Positions 1 to 10,137 of a DNA stretch of 53,397 nt are shown one piece after another. Below the pieces are notes generated by a model. The model was not told where the DNA came from, made no database searches, and saw only the letters and a program-made list of their open reading frames with translations. This stretch comes from Candidatus Riesia pediculischaeffi (lineage in GTDB: Bacteria > Pseudomonadota > Gammaproteobacteria > Enterobacterales > Enterobacteriaceae), in contig NZ_CP012839.1 in NCBI RefSeq assembly GCF_002073895.1, positions 236,013 to 289,409 of the forward strand. The letters run 5' to 3'. Both the position numbers and the translations under genes were made by a program. The stretch's first letter is position 1. Each line of letters begins with the position of its first letter.

Positions 1-475
<475 letters not shown>

Positions 476-566
476 AACTGTTGAAGATGTCAAACGATTC
501 GAATATATTCGGTAAAGATAGCTTGTTTTACAAAGATTTTAATCCGCATATAACGGTCTTTGCTTT

Positions 567-691
567 TGTCCGGCAGCGATGACGCGATGGAACCACCTGA
601 ACATGATTTATCCATTCCGAACTCAGAAGTGAAACTTCGTGGTGCCGATGGTAGTGTAGTCTCTATGCGAGAGTAGGAAACTGCTGGACAT
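567..691 (+). rRNA. rrf: 5S ribosomal RNA
   Basis: About 120 bases matching 5S rRNA, with the conserved CCGAACTCAGAAGTGAAAC block and the GCCGATGGTAGTGT segment. The ends (TGTCCGGCAG at the start, CTGCTGGACA at the end) pair to form helix I. It lies downstream of 23S on the same strand, as usual. Boundaries may be off by a few bases. No clear terminator follows, and coaE starts within about 35 bases. Confidence 0.95.
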
Positions 692-725
692 ACTTTTCGA
701 TGTGAAAGAGAGATAGGTGTTAGAA

Positions 726-1382
726 ATGCTACGAAGAACTGTGGCTATTACAGGCGGTATTGGGTCCGGAAAGACGGTTGTTTCAAGGATGTTTTCTAAT
801 TTTAAAATTCCTGTGATTGATTTTGATGTAATTGCGAAGGGTATAATTTTTTCTAACTTTTTTTTTAATCACGTACAATATGCATTTAAAAATGATATTT
901 ATATGATAAATGAGGAATTTTTCGATAGAAAATTCCTACGCAATGTTTTTATCGGTAACGTTCGCGTACAAAAATTTTTTGAAAGCTTCATTCACCCGAT
1001 GGTATATCGGATCGCGATTTTAAATTGGAGATCTCTTATTCGTCATCATCCTTATGTGATATTGGTTATTCCATTGCTCTTTGAGAAAAAATTAGAGAAG
1101 TTTTTTGATCGAATATTGATCATAGATAGCTTTGCAGAGGTTCAAATAGAGAGAGTTATCAAAAGAGATGATATGTCCCAATATGAAGCGGAATGGTTTA
1201 TCTTTAATCAAATTCGTAGAAGAGATAGAACAAAGAAAAAATATATTGAAAATGTCGATATCATTGAAAACAATAGCGTTAACGATGAGATTACCTTGAT
1301 GAATCAAGTTCTTGAAAAACACGTTCAATACTTGGACATGATGAACGACAGATATAAAATCAAATTGGAAGAATATTTCTAG
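726..1382 (+). CDS. coaE: dephospho-CoA kinase
   Basis: CoaE phosphorylates the 3' hydroxyl of dephospho-CoA, the last step of coenzyme A synthesis, in the cytosol. The N-terminus has the P-loop TGGIGSGKT, followed by the DxD-like motif near residue 30 (DFD here, DAD in E. coli). Later come the LLFE segment and the lid region rich in R/K (QIRRRDRTKKK). The length, about 218 residues, is close to the usual 206. I chose the ATG at 726 because MLRRTVAITGG aligns with the E. coli start. A GTG at 717 is in frame and also possible. The gene sits directly behind the rRNA operon and converges on der. Identification is secure. Confidence 0.93.
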   Translation: MLRRTVAITGGIGSGKTVVSRMFSNFKIPVIDFDVIAKGIIFSNFFFNHVQYAFKNDIYMINEEFFDRKFLRNVFIGNVRVQKFFESFIHPMVYRIAILNWRSLIRHHPYVILVIPLLFEKKLEKFFDRILIIDSFAEVQIERVIKRDDMSQYEAEWFIFNQIRRRDRTKKKYIENVDIIENNSVNDEITLMNQVLEKHVQYLDMMNDRYKIKLEEYF

Positions 1383-1408
1383 GATAGAAATCGGTATCCT
1401 TCTTTTTC
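1381..1408 (+). terminator. weak intrinsic terminator after coaE
   Basis: A 6-bp stem (AGGATA / TATCCT, loop of 8) starts on the coaE stop codon and is followed by TCTTTTTC. The stem is short, so the call is tentative. It lies between the convergent coaE and der genes, where a terminator would be expected. Confidence 0.4.
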
Positions 1409-1412
1409 ATAT

Positions 1413-2867
1413 CTATTTATTAGAAGATTTGTACCTCTTAAAGATTATTTTAACCGGTCTACCTATCATTTTGACATCTTCCGATAGATATCGATATATT
1501 TTATTTTCTACATATTTCATATAATTTCTTTTTATTTTATCTAAGCTCTTCGAAAAGATTGTGATCTTTAATGTTCTATTAACTCCTTGAGATATTCTAA
1601 TATCTTTCAGTCTCATCGCATCAGGGTTTAAACCTTTTTTAGTTGTTAGATGATTTCTCTCGATATTTTCGACGATCTCTCTTAAATGATCTTTTTTAAT
1701 GTCGGTAAACTTAGATTGAAAAGTTATCTTTATTGAACGTAACAAACTTTTAAAATCATCCTGATACAGCGCGGAAATGAAGTGTATTCTAAAGAATTTT
1801 ACGAAATTTAATCCATCTATGATAGTTTTTCGAAACTTATCTCGATCGCGATGTGGAATTTTATCTAATTTGTTGAATACTATCATGAAAGATGATCCCA
1901 TTTTAATCATCAAGTTGATCAGTAAATTCTCTGATCTAGTTAATCTCTCTGGATCTATTAATAACAAAACAACCTCGGAACATCTTATGCGTTTCATAAT
2001 CTCTCGTACTGAGATGTTCATCTCATTCATTTTTTCTGAGATATTCTTTGTGATACCTGCCGTGTCTGTCAGATAACACCGATCCTTCCCGATTTTAAAA
2101 ATTTTGCTTATGGAGATATCTATGCTCTCCCGAGTCGTTCCTGGAGTATCGCTAACTACTATACGGTTCTCTCCAAGAATTCTGTTGATTAATGTAGATT
2201 TTCCAACGTTCTGTCGTCCGATGATCGTTATTCTGATAATGTTCGATTTTTCTTTCTTAATGTTCTTTTGATGAATCGTGTGAAGACGGTTCTGTAAAAA
2301 AACTTCTTTTCTACCGCGTTCACACGATGTTCGATGATAGAGATCGGTTACATTTCTCATCAATCGGTGGATACCGATCTTATGTAAAGCGGAAATCAAG
2401 TAGATCATATCTCTTTGAACGTTCAAAACAAAAAAGTCCTTCAGAATATGATTACCTTTCGATGCTTTAAAAGTTTTACTGGAATCGAAAAAATTTACTA
2501 CCAAATAGATGAATTTTTTATTTTTTTTATATTTTTTAAATTCATTAAAGAGGACGAGATCCTCTTTTAATAAGCCAACCCTAAAATCTACCATAAAGAA
2601 CAATATATCACATGATCGAACGGCCGATATAGTTTGTTGTTTCACCTGATAATGAATGTCATCCTGATTCGAACATAGGATACTTCCCGTATCAACCACT
2701 TTGAAGCTATTGGAGAATAGGTTAGAAACTTTACACCTTCTATCCCTGGTGAAAAACGGTAACTTTGAAACCATCGCATCTTTCGATTTTGTTAGTCAAT
2801 TAAATAAGGTAGATTTTCCAACATTTGTCCTACCTACTATCGCGATAGTCGGAATGTACAATTTCAT
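1413..2867 (-). CDS. der: ribosome-assembly GTPase Der, interrupted by an in-frame TGA
   Basis: Der (EngA) has two tandem GTPase domains and a KH-like domain and acts in 50S assembly. Reading from ATG 2867, the P-loop GRTNVGKST is present, but codon 24 (2796-2798) is TGA where the family has Arg (NRL). The frame then continues open for about 450 codons. Domain 1 is eroded: DTGGI is DTGSI and NKxD is NFFD. Domain 2 is intact (GRQNVGKST, DTPGTTRES, DTAGI, FNKLD), as is the C-terminal KH-like part ending near the usual point. Re-initiation at ATG 2774 would lose only the first P-loop. In E. coli bamB lies between yfgM and der; here it is gone. The interruption could be a nonsense mutation, read-through or a base error (CGA to TGA is one transition). 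Confidence 0.88.
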
Positions 2868-2968
2868 TGATCTCATCCTGTTCAAAAAAAAAGTTAAAAG
2901 TTCAAAACAAATATCGAAGATCTTCGAAAAACTTCACAATGATATTCGCCTTCAAGAAATAACAATTA

Positions 2969-3598
2969 TTACTCAAAAAGAGTGCTAATCTTGTTTTCTA
3001 TCTTCATTTTCAACGACGCAATCTTACAAAATTTCAAAGATTCCTCATAGGACAACCTCGCTTTTTTAAAACTTTTTTTCTTCATCAAAGCGTCTCCATT
3101 CAATTCTTCTGTAATACAACGTAAAGATTCTCCTTTAATCATACGTAACGTATTCATCGATTCTTCAACTTTATTCAAAGCTATCTGTATCCTCGCTATA
3201 CGAAGGTTTATCAAATCCTTCAGATGGCAATCTCCTTCAAATTGACGAACAACTTTCGATAATACCTCCTCTGCTCTGTTCAAATTCCCTCTTTTTACAA
3301 GATCGCTTGCTAATGTGATTTCATGAAAAATCTCCCCAACATCTTTCTTTTTAAAAAGGAACGCTCTAATTCTTTCGAAATTTTCCATTAACGTTCTTGA
3401 AAATTTTTTCATCGTACTGATTGTTGAATCCTTAGATCGGTCAACAATCTTAACAACGTCCGTCATACACCACATTGAAAAAAAAACGACCACAAGAGAA
3501 AAAAAAATACGAAGCAACGATTTATTTCTCTTCATAATGCTCTCTACAAATTGAACAAAATCAATTTGAACATCCTGATATACAAAAACGACGAACAA
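2969..3598 (-). CDS. yfgM: YfgM-like ancillary SecYEG-associated membrane protein
   Basis: YfgM is a single-span inner-membrane protein with a periplasmic TPR-like domain. In E. coli it associates with SecYEG and periplasmic chaperones. Here a cytosolic N-terminus is followed by one hydrophobic span around residues 27-46, then helical repeats with the AEEVL, LRMIKGESL and YEESLKF segments typical of the family. The length of 209 is close to the E. coli 206. The start is TTG at 3598, immediately after the hisS stop, and residues QIDFVQFVE align with the E. coli N-terminus. ATG 3535 is the alternative. Position after hisS matches E. coli; the next gene there, bamB, is missing. Confidence 0.8.
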   Translation of the reverse strand: MFVVFVYQDVQIDFVQFVESIMKRNKSLLRIFFSLVVVFFSMWCMTDVVKIVDRSKDSTISTMKKFSRTLMENFERIRAFLFKKKDVGEIFHEITLASDLVKRGNLNRAEEVLSKVVRQFEGDCHLKDLINLRIARIQIALNKVEESMNTLRMIKGESLRCITEELNGDALMKKKSFKKARLSYEESLKFCKIASLKMKIENKISTLFE

Positions 3599-4900
3599 TC
3601 AAATATTATTAAAGTATTCGTACAGTTTATCTAAATGAACGATATCTGATCTCGATTTTTTTTGTAAGTTCTGTATCAAAACTTTTTTCGATCTATATAT
3701 ATCCTCCCGCAAAACTATCAGAATCTTTGCATTATTTTCGTTCGCTCTGAAGATCTGTTTTTTGATCTTATCGCTTCCATAATGCATCATAATACTTATG
3801 TTCGTGATCTGATCTCTTATCTTTTCAGAAAAAAAGAACATCTCTTCTAGTTCGACAGAACCATGTTTACAAAGATAAATATCTATCGATCTTGATGAAT
3901 AGTATCGATCGATCAAACTACGATTTGCGATTCCTATCAACGTAATCAACCTCTCTACTCCAATAGCGCACCCTAAAGAGGGAACAGACCGGTGATATCC
4001 TAACATATCTGATAGATGATCATACCTCCCTCCAGCACATATTGTCTTCCGAAAATCAGGTACATCGGAAATCCATTCAAAAACCGTACGATTATAATAA
4101 TCTAATCCTCTTACTAAACGTTTATTAATCGTGTACTGTATCCCAATCTTTCTCAGAATTTTACAAAACTTACGGAAATGTTCTACACTTCCCTTATCTA
4201 TGTGCTCCTCTAACGAAGGAGCATGAATTAACAGACGGTTCAAACCAGGATCTTTGGAATCTAATAGCCTGATGGGATCATTTATCGCCAACTCTCGATA
4301 TTTGACGTCTAATTTTTTTAAGTTAGATCGAAAAAATTTTTTCAATGAAAAGCTGTAAACTTTCCTATCATGAATCGATCCTATTGAATTTATCTCCAAT
4401 CTGACACAATTTTCAATGGAAAAAAGTCTCCAGATTCTTGATATAATTGATATCAGCTCAGCATCGAACGATGGGGCATCGAACCCGAACATCTCAATCC
4501 CTATCTGAGAAAACTGACGATATCTCCCAGATTGTGGTCTGTCGTATCGAAACATAGGACCCGAATACCACAAGCGTTGTCTACTGTTGTGAAACAAACC
4601 GTTCTCTATTCCAGCTCTGACACAACCAACCGTATTTTCAGGTCTCAAACTGATCTTGATGTTACCGTTCTTGTCCAAGAAGGTATACATTTCTTTCCGA
4701 ACAACCTCCGTATTCTTCCCTATGGTCTTATCGAATAGATCGGATCTCTCTAGTATAGGAGTGCGTATCTCCTGGAAATTGTATTGAAAAAGAATTTTTT
4801 GAATCTTCGATTCTACGATACGATAGACGTATGAATCTTTTGGTAAGACGTCCCTCATACCTCTCAAAGACCGTATTTTTTTATGAAAATCACTTGACAT
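3599..4900 (-). CDS. hisS: histidyl-tRNA synthetase
   Basis: A class II synthetase that charges tRNA-His in the cytosol. The N-terminus LRGMRDVLP and the motif 2 region (FRYDRPQSGRYRQFSQIGIE) are clear. The histidine-binding LVRGLDYYNRTVFEW and AGGRYD segments are intact, as is the motif 3 region GCAIGVERL. The C-terminal anticodon-binding domain is complete, giving 433 residues against 424 in E. coli. It lies in the order ispG-hisS-yfgM, with 9 bases to ispG and direct abutment to yfgM, so the three are probably co-transcribed. Confidence 0.96.
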   Translation of the reverse strand: MSSDFHKKIRSLRGMRDVLPKDSYVYRIVESKIQKILFQYNFQEIRTPILERSDLFDKTIGKNTEVVRKEMYTFLDKNGNIKISLRPENTVGCVRAGIENGLFHNSRQRLWYSGPMFRYDRPQSGRYRQFSQIGIEMFGFDAPSFDAELISIISRIWRLFSIENCVRLEINSIGSIHDRKVYSFSLKKFFRSNLKKLDVKYRELAINDPIRLLDSKDPGLNRLLIHAPSLEEHIDKGSVEHFRKFCKILRKIGIQYTINKRLVRGLDYYNRTVFEWISDVPDFRKTICAGGRYDHLSDMLGYHRSVPSLGCAIGVERLITLIGIANRSLIDRYYSSRSIDIYLCKHGSVELEEMFFFSEKIRDQITNISIMMHYGSDKIKKQIFRANENNAKILIVLREDIYRSKKVLIQNLQKKSRSDIVHLDKLYEYFNNI

Positions 4901-4909
4901 AACGGTAAT

Positions 4910-6040
4910 TTATGACTCCTGTTTCGAATTCGACTGACAATTGGAACCACATTTTCGTTCCCTTATTTCGATAACCTTTCTGACTTCATCTTCTAATTCC
5001 TCCGAGATTATATCGTTGTGTACAAATTTTTTTTTATTTTCCACCCTATTTAGGAGAACACTTCTCGTCCTCCTACCAATAATGCCAAAATCAGAGTTCT
5101 CTGCCTCTCCGAATCCGTTCACAACACATCCTATTACGGAAATCTTTAAAGGATCCTTGACGTCAGATAACCTCTCTTCGAGAACCTTTACGACGTTGAT
5201 CACATCGAATTCCTTTCGAGAACAGGTTGGACAAGCAACTATCTGCACTCCTACCGAACGAATCTTCAAAGAGTTTAATATAGATAGAGCAACCTTCACT
5301 TCTTCCACCGGATCATCCGCCAAAGAAACCCGTAAGGTGTCTCCAATACCATCTAACAACAAGGATCCTATCCCGATAGCGGATCTTATGGATCCATTTC
5401 TTCTCCCTCCAGATTCAGTGATCCCCAAATGAATTGGCTGATCGGTCCTGCTGGAAAGCAAACGATACGCCATTATTGATGTGAGAACATCGGAAGATTT
5501 CACGCTAACCTTGAATTGGTCGAAATTTAACTTATCGAAGATATCAATTTGTCGTACAGCCGAATGAACGAGAGCTTCTGCGGTAGATCCTCCGTATGAT
5601 CTTTTAATATCTTCTTCCAACGACCCGGAGTTCACTCCTATTCTAATCGATACATTTTCATCCTTGGCAGATTGTGTTATCATACGTATCTTATCGTAAT
5701 TTCCGATGTTCCCAGGATTGATCCTCAGACAATCTGCACCATATTGAATAACTTTTAAGGCAATCCGATAGTTGAAATGCACGTCAGCTACGATTGGAAC
5801 ATCAACTTGTTTCTTAATTTTTTTAAAAGCTTCTGCAGAATCCATGGTTGGTACGGATATTCGAACAATGTCTGCTCCAGCGTCATTCAAAGATCGAACC
5901 TGTTTAACTGTTTCGGAAACATCTAAAGTGGAAGTGTTGGTCATAGATTGTACTGAGATACGTGAACCCTGACCTATTGGAACGTTTCCAACATAAATCT
6001 TCTTAGTCTTTCTTCTTTTAACAATGGACTGTTTCTTCAT
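4910..6040 (-). CDS. ispG: 4-hydroxy-3-methylbut-2-enyl diphosphate synthase (flavodoxin)
   Basis: IspG is a [4Fe-4S] enzyme of the MEP pathway. It converts methylerythritol cyclodiphosphate to HMBPP for isoprenoid synthesis. The TIM-barrel N-terminus starts [15 protein letters not shown], and the [13 protein letters not shown] and LRINPGNIG segments are nearly identical to E. coli. The cluster cysteines are present in [11 protein letters not shown] and [12 protein letters not shown]; the usual GPGE is GFGE here. Length 376 against 372. The upstream E. coli neighbour rodZ is absent; a 339-bp gene-free stretch stands in its place. Confidence 0.95.
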   Translation of the reverse strand: MKKQSIVKRRKTKKIYVGNVPIGQGSRISVQSMTNTSTLDVSETVKQVRSLNDAGADIVRISVPTMDSAEAFKKIKKQVDVPIVADVHFNYRIALKVIQYGADCLRINPGNIGNYDKIRMITQSAKDENVSIRIGVNSGSLEEDIKRSYGGSTAEALVHSAVRQIDIFDKLNFDQFKVSVKSSDVLTSIMAYRLLSSRTDQPIHLGITESGGRRNGSIRSAIGIGSLLLDGIGDTLRVSLADDPVEEVKVALSILNSLKIRSVGVQIVACPTCSRKEFDVINVVKVLEERLSDVKDPLKISVIGCVVNGFGEAENSDFGIIGRRTRSVLLNRVENKKKFVHNDIISEELEDEVRKVIEIRERKCGSNCQSNSKQES

Positions 6041-6379
6041 GTACGTAACGATCTAAAAATGCGAATTTTAAACAACTAAAATTTTAAAACATCTCATCCA
6101 CGATGGACAAGATGGTTGAAAAATTGTAAAACAACGACGCTGAGTTATCATTCATAAAACTACGAAACTATCCGTGATAATTGAACATCACATGCCACGC
6201 TATCATACACGATAGAACATTACTCTGTCGAACAGATCCTACATAATAATTTAAGATGAGACATGTTTCATCATTCGGAACCTTTCACGAGATCCATATT
6301 CGATAAAGAAAGCGATCGCATGAAGTCTTAATACAAACATCGTTTAATACCTTTCATATCAAAAGAATAAATCATTTCG
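6041..6379. other. gene-free spacer where rodZ would lie
   Basis: About 340 bases between ispG and rlmN, both on the minus strand. In E. coli the cell-shape gene rodZ sits here. I see no open frame or recognisable RodZ fragment on either strand and no strong hairpin, so it is probably eroded gene remains. Confidence 0.5.
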
Positions 6380-7445
6380 TTATCGATAAGACAATTGCCC
6401 ACATGAAGCTCGAATATCTAGACCCTTCGTTTTTCTGACGGTTGTCACAAAACCGAATTTTTTTAAAATTTTTAAAAATTGATGAGTACGTTCGGCCGTG
6501 CTGCATTCGTAGTCCACACCGTCAACTGGATTGAAAGGAATCAGATTAATCTTAACGGAAAGACCTTTCAAAATCTTTGCCAACTGGTATGCACATCGAA
6601 GATCGTCGTTGATTTTTTTTAACATGACGTATTCGATGGTGATATTTTTAGTTCCAACATGTCTTTTTTGGCATCGATGGATGCTATCTAAGATAGATTG
6701 GACGTTATATTTCCTGTTGATTGGCATAATACTACTTCGAATCTCATCATTTGGAGCATGTAGAGAGATAGCTAGCCCTACATTGGAGTATTCAAGTAAC
6801 TTTTCGATCATAGGTGAGATTCCTGAAGTAGAAAGAACAATCTTCTTTTCTGAGAAGTTGAACCCGTGATGATCAGCGACAATCCTGATGGATCGAATAA
6901 TGTTATTAAAATTGAACAACGGTTCTCCAGTTCCCATGATCACGATGTTTGTAAACGGTAAAGAATTAGATCTTTTGATATGTTCAGACAAAAATCGTTC
7001 CCTCAGTCTTTTTCCAGCTGTCCAAATTTGTCCCACTATTTCGGAAACTTTTAAGTTTCTTCTAAATCTTTTGTTTGAAACAAAGCAGAATCGACACTTC
7101 ACAGAACATCCCGATCTGGGAAGATATACATAAAGTTATCCTACCCTTATCGCGTATACAAACCGTTTCGAACGTATCCTTTGAGCTAGAAATCAACCTC
7201 CACTTTATTGTTCCATCCAACGAAACCTTTTCCTCCTGTATTCTAGGAGGAATTATCTGAGAGATAGAACCTATTCTCCTTCGTAGAGATCTAGAAAAGT
7301 TTGTCATTAATCTGAAATCATCGCAGTAACGACGGTAAATCCAATGCATCATCTGATCTGCCCGAAAGGAGTCCTCTCCGACGTTTGCGAAAAAACTTCT
7401 CATCTCTGAAATATCGTATTGTAAAAGGTTCAGTTTTTTTGACAT
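6380..7445 (-). pseudogene. rlmN: 23S rRNA/tRNA m2A methyltransferase RlmN, frameshifted at the Fe-S motif
   Basis: RlmN is a radical-SAM enzyme that methylates A2503 of 23S rRNA and A37 of some tRNAs. The N-terminal part from ATG 7445 runs through FRADQMMHWIYRR to LCISSQIG. One extra base then shifts the frame near the CCC run at 7110-7112 (plus strand). The next frame continues C-SVKCRFCF, completing the CX3CX2C cluster motif, then NLKVSEIVGQIW, MGTGEPLFNFNN, ISLHAPNDEIR and the C-terminal SCGQL with the methyl-carrying cysteine. Deleting one base restores a full family alignment, slightly short at the C-terminus. As it stands, the first product ends just before the cluster. Either a recent pseudogene, a recoded gene or a base error. 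Confidence 0.88.
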
Positions 7446-8085
7446 GACAAATCGTTGGAACTTTACCGATCGATCGTGATCGCTGTTATCTTTCAAGAAT
7501 GTTCGAACGTCATAACCGACACAACCTATAAAATCGTCCGCAAGATACGGTCTATCATATCTATTAACGTGCACCGTACTCCATTGGAACTGAAACGTAA
7601 GATATCTATAAGAATGTCCTCCTCTGTAGATTTTTTCAAGGAATTAACTCGATCGGATTTGAGTACGACAAGAGATCACCGTTTAAAAACATCTTCCAGA
7701 TAACATTCTTGCGTAAAGCATAATCGATATTTATCCCGTAAAACGTGATGCAACACCTTCTTTTGCGTCAAAACTCCAAAACTTCATTATTTCGAAAGCT
7801 TTCCACAACATAACGTTAAACATCTAAAGGTATACAGTACCCCATCAGGAAGCATAGCAAGGAACAATCTCAACGAGAAGATGTACGCAACTAACAGATG
7901 CTGGCAAACATCAATACATACCAACTATAGATATCAACAGTTTCTCTTAGGTGAGGGATCTTCATATATCTAAAGATCTGCTGTGATATCCTCGATAGAA
8001 GATAAGACATCCTAACATGTTGCATTTTAACGATGTATCCTCTATTCTAGGCATGTCGTAACAATTATTCTTCATCGCTTCAAAA
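7446..8085. other. gene-free spacer between divergent rlmN and suhB
   Basis: About 640 bases between divergently transcribed rlmN and suhB. Both promoters must lie here. In E. coli ndk is beside rlmN, but I could not recognise any Ndk fragment. Only short frames that look like chance are present. Confidence 0.45.
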
Positions 8086-8967
8086 ATGAACCCTTTATTG
8101 AACATAGCAATTAGATCGGTTTACCAGATCGTCGGAAAATTGATCTCGAAAATGTACGATGCGATCTACCATTGTAAACATCAAGATTATGATAGAGAAA
8201 TAGCATTTCTCATCGATAATATCGAGGAGACCATCGCCTACTGTATATCTAAGCACTACTCCGAACATGAATTCTTTCTAAATAATAAAAGAATTTTCAA
8301 TCAAAAACAACATCGGAAATCAACAAGGTGGTTCATAAACTTCCTAAAAGATGATGTCAACTGGATAAAAAGAATTCCTCACTTTTGCATATCGATTTCA
8401 GTTGTTCAGAAGGATCGTTTGGTTATTTCGGTCGTATATGATCCGATGTTGAACGAAACGTTTTATGCACACCAAGGGAGTGGTGCGAGATTAAACCAAT
8501 ATCGACTGAGAATCCAAGATAAACGAACCATATCGTCCACCAGTAGATCTCCTATTGTCCTATCCATCAATCAAATTTTTCAAGAAGATATGGAATATCT
8601 TACGATATATTCAGATGTTCTAAACGTTCTCTTAAAAGCGTGTTCTGTACGTATCACGGGATCCATCGATCTCGATTTAGCATATGTGGCAGCTAATAGA
8701 ATCGATGCGATGGTACTAATGGGAAACGAAAAAATGATAGAGGATGAAATTTACAACGCTTCCTTGATCGTCAAAGAAGCAGGAGGAACGATCACCTACG
8801 GATATTGCTCAGAGAAAAAAGAAGAAAAACCCTTTAAAAAAAATACTACGGAAAAAGATCAGCATGTTCATTTTTTACAGATAGTTTGTGCTGGAGAACC
8901 TCAAACCGTAGGACTCATAGCAGATCTGCTTCAAAGTAAGTTCGATGTCATCCACTTCAAAACCTAA
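8086..8967 (+). CDS. suhB: SuhB-like inositol monophosphatase-family protein, catalytic residues lost
   Basis: E. coli SuhB is an inositol monophosphatase that also joins the NusA/NusG antitermination complex on rRNA operons. The match spans the whole protein: MNPLLNIAIRS at the start, IKRIPHFCISISVV and VVYDPMLNETFYA in the middle, then ITGSIDLDLAYVAANRIDA and VKEAGG. However, the metal-binding motif IDPLDGTTN is replaced by INFLKDDVN, TEES by LNNK, and PWDFAAG by an unrelated segment. The phosphatase should therefore be inactive. The fold and the region around the conserved RxTGS helix are kept, which fits retention for the transcription role (inference). Length 293 against 267. It converges with hcaT. 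Confidence 0.88.
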   Translation: MNPLLNIAIRSVYQIVGKLISKMYDAIYHCKHQDYDREIAFLIDNIEETIAYCISKHYSEHEFFLNNKRIFNQKQHRKSTRWFINFLKDDVNWIKRIPHFCISISVVQKDRLVISVVYDPMLNETFYAHQGSGARLNQYRLRIQDKRTISSTSRSPIVLSINQIFQEDMEYLTIYSDVLNVLLKACSVRITGSIDLDLAYVAANRIDAMVLMGNEKMIEDEIYNASLIVKEAGGTITYGYCSEKKEEKPFKKNTTEKDQHVHFLQIVCAGEPQTVGLIADLLQSKFDVIHFKT

Positions 8968-8993
8968 GAAATTTTCATCTTCAAGGTTCACAT

Positions 8994-10130
8994 TTATTTC
9001 GGTCTAAAAAAAATCACCGGAGATGCAACTAAAGACATTAAGAAGAATACTAAGTTATGATTATCATGAAAATGTTGATATATAAAACCAGAGATGATCG
9101 CTAAAATCGCCAATCCTATTCCTAAACCTAGAGAAGAATACAGAGCATTAAGCAATATCATCTCTTTGTCAGAATACCGGTTGATAAACTTCATAGATGC
9201 TAGATGACATAAGGTGAATGTTCCGCTATGAAGAAGTTGGCTGAATAAAATGACCAGGAAAGAGGTAGAGAATGCCACCACGCTCCATCGAGCGATGGTA
9301 CAAATGGTCGAATATAGAAAGATCGATCTAACCTTAAAGAAACTGAAATTGATCTTCTCAAAAATCATCAACATGACTATTTCTGATAGTATGCTTACAG
9401 ACCATAAAGTTCCGATATGATGTATCGAATACCCTATCTCTCTCCAATATATGGAAGAAAATCCATAATAAGCCGCGTGAGAACTTTGCAACAACGTTGT
9501 GCAGAATAAAAATTTTACGATCTCTCTATCTTTCAACAGTTCAGAAAAAGAGATATCTCTCACTTCTCGATGAACACGATGTCCTAAACGGAAATTTGGA
9601 TGCATTATGACTAAAAAGATCGTGTAAGCTTCGCTGATAAGAAGAATATATATAATCGTTTGATATCCAAATCGGTCGGAGAGATATCCAGTTAAAAAAG
9701 CGCTCAGAATGAACGATACTGAACCCCATACTCTAACACTACCATATTCAAATGGTATGCTCTTTTGGAGGTGTGTCGTCAAGATATCTGTTAGAGGAAT
9801 CATTGGAGAAAAAAAGAAATTAAAACTGAGTATGATAAGTAACATCGAGAACCATTCCGTACCTACCATGAATCCTAAAGATAAAACGAACGTTATCACC
9901 GAAAGGCATCGAATAAACGTCATGATCTGGCTGATCTTATCGATCATCTTCATGATTACCAAAGAGCCGACGAACCTTGCGATCAATCCTAAAGATATCA
10001 ACACCCCGACCTTACTTACATCGATCCCCAAATGATTCAACCAAATCGGAATGAATGGGAAAAACACACCATTTGTAAAAAAATAGCTGAAATAACCTAA
10101 TGCCAGCCATCGAATCGATGAATTATACAT
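8994..10130 (-). CDS. hcaT: HcaT-type major facilitator superfamily transporter
   Basis: A 378-residue, 12-span MFS transporter that matches E. coli HcaT (YfhS), annotated as a putative 3-phenylpropionate transporter, along its entire length. Matching segments include RWLALGYFSYFFTNGVFFPF at the N-terminus, NFFFSPMIPLTDIL, YGSVRVWGSVSF, HAAYYGFSSIYW, HSGTFTLCHLASM, and FFRPK at the end. No hca catabolic genes are nearby, so the natural substrate here is unknown. It abuts glyA (7 bases) and is likely co-transcribed with it. Confidence 0.85.
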   Translation of the reverse strand: MYNSSIRWLALGYFSYFFTNGVFFPFIPIWLNHLGIDVSKVGVLISLGLIARFVGSLVIMKMIDKISQIMTFIRCLSVITFVLSLGFMVGTEWFSMLLIILSFNFFFSPMIPLTDILTTHLQKSIPFEYGSVRVWGSVSFILSAFLTGYLSDRFGYQTIIYILLISEAYTIFLVIMHPNFRLGHRVHREVRDISFSELLKDREIVKFLFCTTLLQSSHAAYYGFSSIYWREIGYSIHHIGTLWSVSILSEIVMLMIFEKINFSFFKVRSIFLYSTICTIARWSVVAFSTSFLVILFSQLLHSGTFTLCHLASMKFINRYSDKEMILLNALYSSLGLGIGLAILAIISGFIYQHFHDNHNLVFFLMSLVASPVIFFRPK

Positions 10131-10137
10131 TGTCCGT

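Noticed and set aside
2796..2798. Alternative genetic code with UGA as a sense codon
   Set aside because: Tryptophans are encoded by TGG and normal genes such as hisS end in TGA. The der TGA stands where Arg is expected, not Trp.
7455..7703. 82-codon frame upstream of rlmN on the plus strand
   Set aside because: Part overlaps the open frame upstream of rlmN, with no similarity; likely chance.
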